Part shown: positions 63,401 to 64,000 of the stretch, in pieces
How the letters are laid out: the number at the start of each line of letters is the position of its first letter
Numbering within the stretch: position 1 is the stretch's first letter
Assembly (NCBI GenBank): GCA_037349105.1
Contig: JAYJMM010000123.1
Span: 5,952,001 to 6,016,000, forward strand
Reading direction: 5' to 3'
Source of the DNA: Limnomonas spitsbergensis
Lineage: Eukaryota; Chlorophyta; Chlorophyceae; Chlamydomonadales
Length of the DNA stretch: 64,000 nt
The notes under the pieces: generated by a model
What the model saw: only the letters and a program-made list of their open reading frames with translations
What the model was told of the DNA's origin: nothing
Database searches by the model: none
Program-made: the position numbers and the translations under genes

Positions 63401-63647
63401 CGGAGTCAGTGTCTGTCTGACCCCTCATACCCGTGACCCACACCCCTTGGTCAGATTCGCCCACCTGCAGCAGCTTTGTGGGTCCGTCTAGTTTAGGATT
63501 CAGGACTTCAGGGTTTAGGCTCAATTCACTCACCTGCAGCAGCTTGGTGGACCCGTCCGTCAGCGGGTCGCGATCAAACACCGCTCGGTAAGCGCCGTAC
63601 ACCGCCAGCAGCGGGTTGCAGCCCTCAGCCGAGAGGTCCATCAAGCG
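38377..63647 (-). CDS. STAND/NACHT-type WD40-repeat protein, 3' part (ten exons)
   Basis: Exons 63647-63534, 63123-62981, 62138-61312, 60607-60487, 59449-59254, 58532-58413, 57905-57780, 57340-56961, 56189-55956 and 39901-38377 join with matching phase at all nine junctions. They encode 1,261 aa and TAG. Residues from the first exons (EPLSHSMLQLLGI, LPGWG, VYLLHKSL, then DWLMDG) are the helical arm that in NACHT-WD40 STAND ATPases follows the nucleotide-binding domain, which would lie off the window. Next comes a helical region with a Ser/Gly/Lys-rich low-complexity insert. Then 14 WD40 blades follow (one, one, three, two, four and three in successive blocks, with a linker of about 115 residues before the last three), enough for two seven-bladed propellers. 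STAND proteins act as switchable scaffolds or sensors; no ligand can be inferred. The sixth-to-last introns carry repeats copied from exon ends, and the last intron is 16 kb. Confidence 0.8.
40545..40998 (-). repeat. 36-bp array derived from an exon end and splice donor
   Basis: Twelve to thirteen near-identical copies contain ACTATCTGGTCAAACCCGCC and AGTAGGGGGTACCTC. Compared with the end of the 55956 exon (plus strand CCTACCTTGCAGTCTTGTCA, AAGCTGCCAGTAG) it matches through TACCT...TC(T/G)...GTCAAA...GCCAGTAG. Confidence 0.93.
40999..55352 (-). repeat. 14.4-kb, 77-bp satellite derived from a WD40-coding exon
   Basis: About 186 copies of 77 bp (some 78) contain CCGCCAGTGGCGACTTGCCG, TTCAACAGG(T/C)ATGCAGAAGG and GAGATGACACTGTTGGGAGA. 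Aligned without gaps to 55973-56041 of the WD40 exon, about 45 of 69 positions agree by hand count. The reverse strand still reads like a blade (VISAAFC-PVERQVATGGF against VISVAFCPSSEQHVATGSF). Blocks of 849 bp and larger are repeated within the array (for example 41318-42160 against 42167-43010). Confidence 0.95.
55429..55535 (-). pseudogene. Two decayed copies of an exon end plus donor
   Basis: CTACCTTGCAGTCTAGGCTA at 55431 and TCTTATCTTGTGGTCTAGAC at 55502 are diverged echoes of the functional CTACCTTGCAGTCTTGTCAA at 55952. Each is followed by a degraded GCTGCCAG. Confidence 0.65.
55565..55878 (-). repeat. 11-bp array of the splice donor GTAAGGGATTG
   Basis: About 28 copies of TCCCTTACC(A/T)A (plus strand) read GGTAAGGGATT on the gene strand. 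That is a copy of the donor-proximal sequence CAAG/GTAGGGGATTG. A further exon-end copy abuts it at 55869-55900. Confidence 0.93.
55956..56189 (-). CDS. WD40 gene, blades 6-7 exon, source of the 77-bp satellite
   Basis: The acceptor GCTGCACAG supplies the single base needed after the previous exon, giving PCLTLEGHTHRVTSV. The second blade (GHPSGVISVAFCPSSEQHVA) ends FDKTA, then AG/GTAGGG, and is completed by RVWDIE in the next exon 16 kb away. Confidence 0.82.
56220..56480 (-). repeat. CAGCTACACGTTAGCT repeat with a duplicated exon-acceptor junction
   Basis: Copies of CAGCTACACGTTAGCTTCACC run from 56225 to 56390. They are followed by AGTGACACAGTGGGTATCGCC and GCGTCAGACACGGCC, a decayed copy of the start of the 55956-56189 exon and its acceptor. 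Positions 56481-56774 are mostly unique. Confidence 0.75.
56780..56960 (-). repeat. ~34-bp array of exon end plus splice donor
   Basis: CTCACCTAGAAACC recurs at about 56787, 56821, 56855, 56890 and 56924, then at 56957 as the functional junction (gene strand GGTTTCTAG/GTGAGG). Each copy is followed by CCCTCAACCC. Confidence 0.85.
56961..57340 (-). CDS. WD40 gene, blades 3-5 exon
   Basis: Three blades each have a GH...VAF...ATGS-D...WD signature. The acceptor is AACATGCAG and the donor TCTAG/GTGAGG in phase 2. Confidence 0.85.
57377..57606. mobile_element. 230-bp MITE-like element in a WD40-gene intron
   Basis: The left end AAGGGGCCTGTCACTGAGGG and the inverted right end AAGGGGCCTGTCACTTCGGG match, and the match continues through GGTCGGACGAGTCCCCC, giving terminal repeats of about 38 bp. 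Flanks GGTCAAGG and GGGCAAGG could be an 8-bp target duplication with one mismatch. There is no coding capacity. Confidence 0.75.
57780..57905 (-). CDS. WD40 gene, blade 2 exon
   Basis: Forty-two codons cover GHTESVKAVTFSADG to RIWDLTSGQSTVTLK. The acceptor is CACTACCAG and the donor AAG/GTGTGT. Confidence 0.82.
57906..58085 (-). repeat. ~56-bp duplication of the blade-2 acceptor
   Basis: The junction GGCCCTGGTAGTGGCGGAAC followed by AGTTATGGTTCAGCTACA recurs at about 57955 and 58010, and weakly at 58078. The intervening TTCAGCTACATCACGGCC is the reverse complement of the SINE-like tail. Confidence 0.8.
58216..58312 (-). repeat. CTCACCTGGACCC(TAAA) short array
   Basis: Four to five copies read GGGTCCAGGTGAGT on the gene strand, a donor-like unit. 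None adjoins a recognised exon. Positions 58086-58215 are GC-rich and low-complexity. Confidence 0.75.
58413..58532 (-). CDS. WD40 gene, blade 1 exon
   Basis: Forty codons cover GHEEAVRCVAYSFDG to LWDLASGQNMLTVK. The acceptor is TTCTGTTGCAG and the donor AAG/GTGAGT. Confidence 0.82.
58545..58960. repeat. 33-bp minisatellite next to the blade-1 acceptor
   Basis: About 12 copies of GCTGAGGGGAGGTACAGAGG plus ATGAGGGTTCAGG. The unit is divisible by three, so frames are open on both strands; it lies within an intron. Confidence 0.95.
59050..59253 (-). repeat. ~36-bp array grown from the donor of the 59254 exon
   Basis: Five copies contain GATCCACACCA(T/C)CTCTCACA and CATCACACACACATG. The last one runs into the functional junction (CCACCTCTCAAGCACATACC, then CGCATG), so the unit is the donor-proximal intron. 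Confidence 0.85.
59254..59449 (-). CDS. WD40 gene, exon before the propellers
   Basis: The acceptor CTGCTCCAG completes an Arg codon to give LRWLRRYFNAFEAEPDAIEA. It ends DIMVMR before GTATGT in phase 0. Confidence 0.75.
59490..60370 (-). repeat. About eleven decayed copies of the EDTLR exon end plus donor
   Basis: The plus-strand phrase CCACTCAGCATGTCCTCTGC recurs at about 59500, 59579, 59648, 59718, 59841, 59911, 60003, 60108, 60241 and 60319. It parallels the real junction CCACCTCAGCGTGTCCTCGG at 60484. The four leftmost form a tidy 69-bp array. Some copies keep the upstream coding part (GGCCTGTCCTTGTCCTTAA). Positions 60371-60480 are TTGAGGG-type repeats. Confidence 0.85.
60487..60607 (-). 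CDS. WD40 gene, exon ending EDTLR
   Basis: The acceptor is CACCCCGCAG and the donor AG/GTGGGTAAG. It encodes LSEWGFIQCVFRAGHGACIV and RPAYAEDTL. Its end is the source of at least ten decayed copies in the following intron. Confidence 0.75.
60640..60790 (-). pseudogene. Decayed copy of the LSEWGF exon
   Basis: The gene strand GGTGGGGCTTCTTACGGTTT and GCTTTCCGTGCCGGACAAAGC parallel GAGTGGGGCTTCATACAGTG and TTTTCCGCGCGGGACACGGC. The reading frame no longer matches. It sits just upstream of the real exon, so the acceptor side was duplicated too. Confidence 0.65.
60791..61148. other. Intron sequence, C/T-rich
   Basis: Around 60880-60910 is another faint acceptor copy. Positions 60985-61090 are C-rich low complexity. 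No exon is called. Confidence 0.4.
61150..61203 (+). pseudogene. Displaced fragment of a lipase exon inside a WD40-gene intron
   Basis: The 54 bp match 35528-35581 of lipase exon 5 at 49 positions by hand count. They still read VPLGSLDPDAVRYAQVSA on the plus strand (VPLGSLDPDTVRFAQVSA in the lipase). It lies antisense within the intron between the 61312 and 60607 exons, with no other lipase exon nearby. Confidence 0.8.
61254..61308 (-). repeat. Short CTCTCCCACCCAACCATTCC repeat at a donor
   Basis: Two to three copies of CCCTCTCTCCCACCCAACCATT lie directly inside the intron next to the donor of the 61312 exon. Confidence 0.8.
61312..62138 (-). CDS. WD40 gene, long exon with low-complexity insert
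   Basis: It opens after CTGTCTTTACAG with DWLMDGAKSGHHVVDVAVGH. About 170 central residues are Ser/Gly/Lys/Arg-rich with loose ASGK and GNRSGHG repeats. It closes KYVVLHLAQGGEEVVLPLTA before G/GTGAGT. The central part could contain an unrecognised intron, but the frame is open throughout. Confidence 0.72.
62139..62980 (-). other. Intron between the HKSL and DWLMDG exons
   Basis: G-rich on the plus strand near 62160-62400 (GGGGAGG runs), otherwise unique. No further exon with matching phase is seen. Confidence 0.45.
62981..63123 (-). CDS. WD40 gene, exon with LPGWG...LLHKSL motif
   Basis: It starts VLMAAQEPLS and carries the HKSL that continues as S-DWL in the next exon. The acceptor is GCGTCTAG; the donor GTTTGA is weak but phase-correct. 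Confidence 0.75.
63440..63490 (-). pseudogene. Tandem copy of an exon end and donor (possible alternative splice site)
   Basis: GACGGACCCACAAAGCTGCT then GCAG/GTGGGC repeats the real GACGGGTCCACCAAGCTGCT, GCAG/GTGAGT. The added 69 bp are open and in frame, so use of the second donor (63464) would insert 23 residues ending DGPTKLLQ. Confidence 0.75.
63534..63647 (-). CDS. WD40 gene, first visible exon (STAND helical arm)
   Basis: The acceptor is TGTGTGCAG and the donor CTGCAG/GTGAGT. It has 38 codons including GCNPLLAVYGAYRAVFDRDP and ends STKLLQ in phase 0. A second donor copy lies 69 bp downstream. Confidence 0.75.
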
Positions 63648-63778
63648 CTGCACACAGTGGGGAGGGGGGGGTGCAGGGTCAGCTGGCATGACGAGGAGGC
63701 GGGGATGCAGGGCCAGCTGCCTTGGCGAATGCGAGGGGTTTTCAGTGCAAGCTGACTAGTGCCTTGGCGAGGGAGCAG

Positions 63779-63855
63779 TTGCAGCCCTCAGCAGAGGGGT
63801 CCATCAAGCGCTGAACATTGTGGGGACGGGGGGGTGCAGGGTCAGCTGGCATGGC
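63779..63855 (-). pseudogene. Duplicated acceptor half of the first visible WD40-gene exon
   Basis: GTTGCAGCCCTCAGCAGAGG and GGTCCATCAAGCGCTGAAC copy 63615-63652, and the similarity continues through GGGTGCAGGGTCAGCTGGCA. The acceptor AG is altered (TGAACATTG for TGCACACAG). Confidence 0.75.
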
Positions 63856-63857
63856 GA

Positions 63858-64000
63858 GGAGTAATTTTACCAGGGGTCTTAGTGAATTTTACAAGAGGTC
63901 TTAGTAATTGTATTGTTGTGTACCGGTAAGTAATCTTACCAGAGTGTTAGTAATTCTTCCAGGGGCGTTGGTAAATTTACCAGAGGTGTTAGTAATTCCA
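63858..64000. repeat. Minisatellite with TTACCAGAGGTGTTAGTAAT, cut by the window edge
   Basis: Five imperfect copies about 25 bp long lie here; the array continues beyond the right edge. Confidence 0.85.

Overview
The window looks like nuclear DNA of a green-lineage eukaryote, probably a unicellular alga. Exons are GC-rich, split by long introns with GTGAGT-type donors and pyrimidine-AG acceptors. CCCTAAA/TTTAGGG (plant-type telomere) heptamers are scattered throughout. One gene begins with a plastid-transit-like N-terminus. No species is assigned; a prasinophyte with a large repeat-rich genome would fit. Well over half of the 64 kb is tandem repeat, and most long open frames are stop-free minisatellites, not proteins.

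Three genes can be assembled by matching splice phases. (1) On the minus strand, 63647 to 38377, lies the 3' part of a STAND-type (NACHT-like) WD40 protein. It has ten exons, nine phase-consistent junctions, 1,261 codons in the window and 14 WD40 blades; its 5' end is off the right edge. (2) On the plus strand, 29168 to 36185, lies a secreted class-3 (alpha/beta hydrolase) lipase with six exons and a predicted 416 aa. It has a signal peptide, a GHSLG elbow, and Asp and His candidates. (3) On the minus strand, 24630 to about 16174 or 11690, lies a multi-pass membrane protein with a transit-like N-terminus. Genes 1 and 2 converge tail to tail.

Layout: 1-11.6 kb is satellite, dominated by a 7.5 kb 49/42-bp array and a G-rich 77-bp array. 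From 11.7 to 24.6 kb is gene 3 with introns filled by minisatellites. From 25.29 to 28.74 kb is a DNA-transposon-like element with about 355-395 bp inverted termini. From 29.2 to 36.2 kb is the lipase, and 36.2-38.4 kb is intergenic. From 38.4 kb to the right edge is the WD40 gene, including a 16 kb intron that carries a 14.4 kb satellite.

The most notable observation is a rule shared by many introns here. The minisatellite filling an intron is built from tandem, decaying copies of the upstream exon's 3' end plus its 5' splice site, or less often of the downstream acceptor. The extreme case is the 77-bp satellite at 40999-55352. It aligns without gaps to a stretch of a WD40 exon of the same gene and sits in the intron just downstream of that exon. 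Two short inverted-repeat elements with candidate target duplications, a displaced lipase exon fragment and a SINE-like dispersed family complete the picture. No rRNA, tRNA or CRISPR array was seen.
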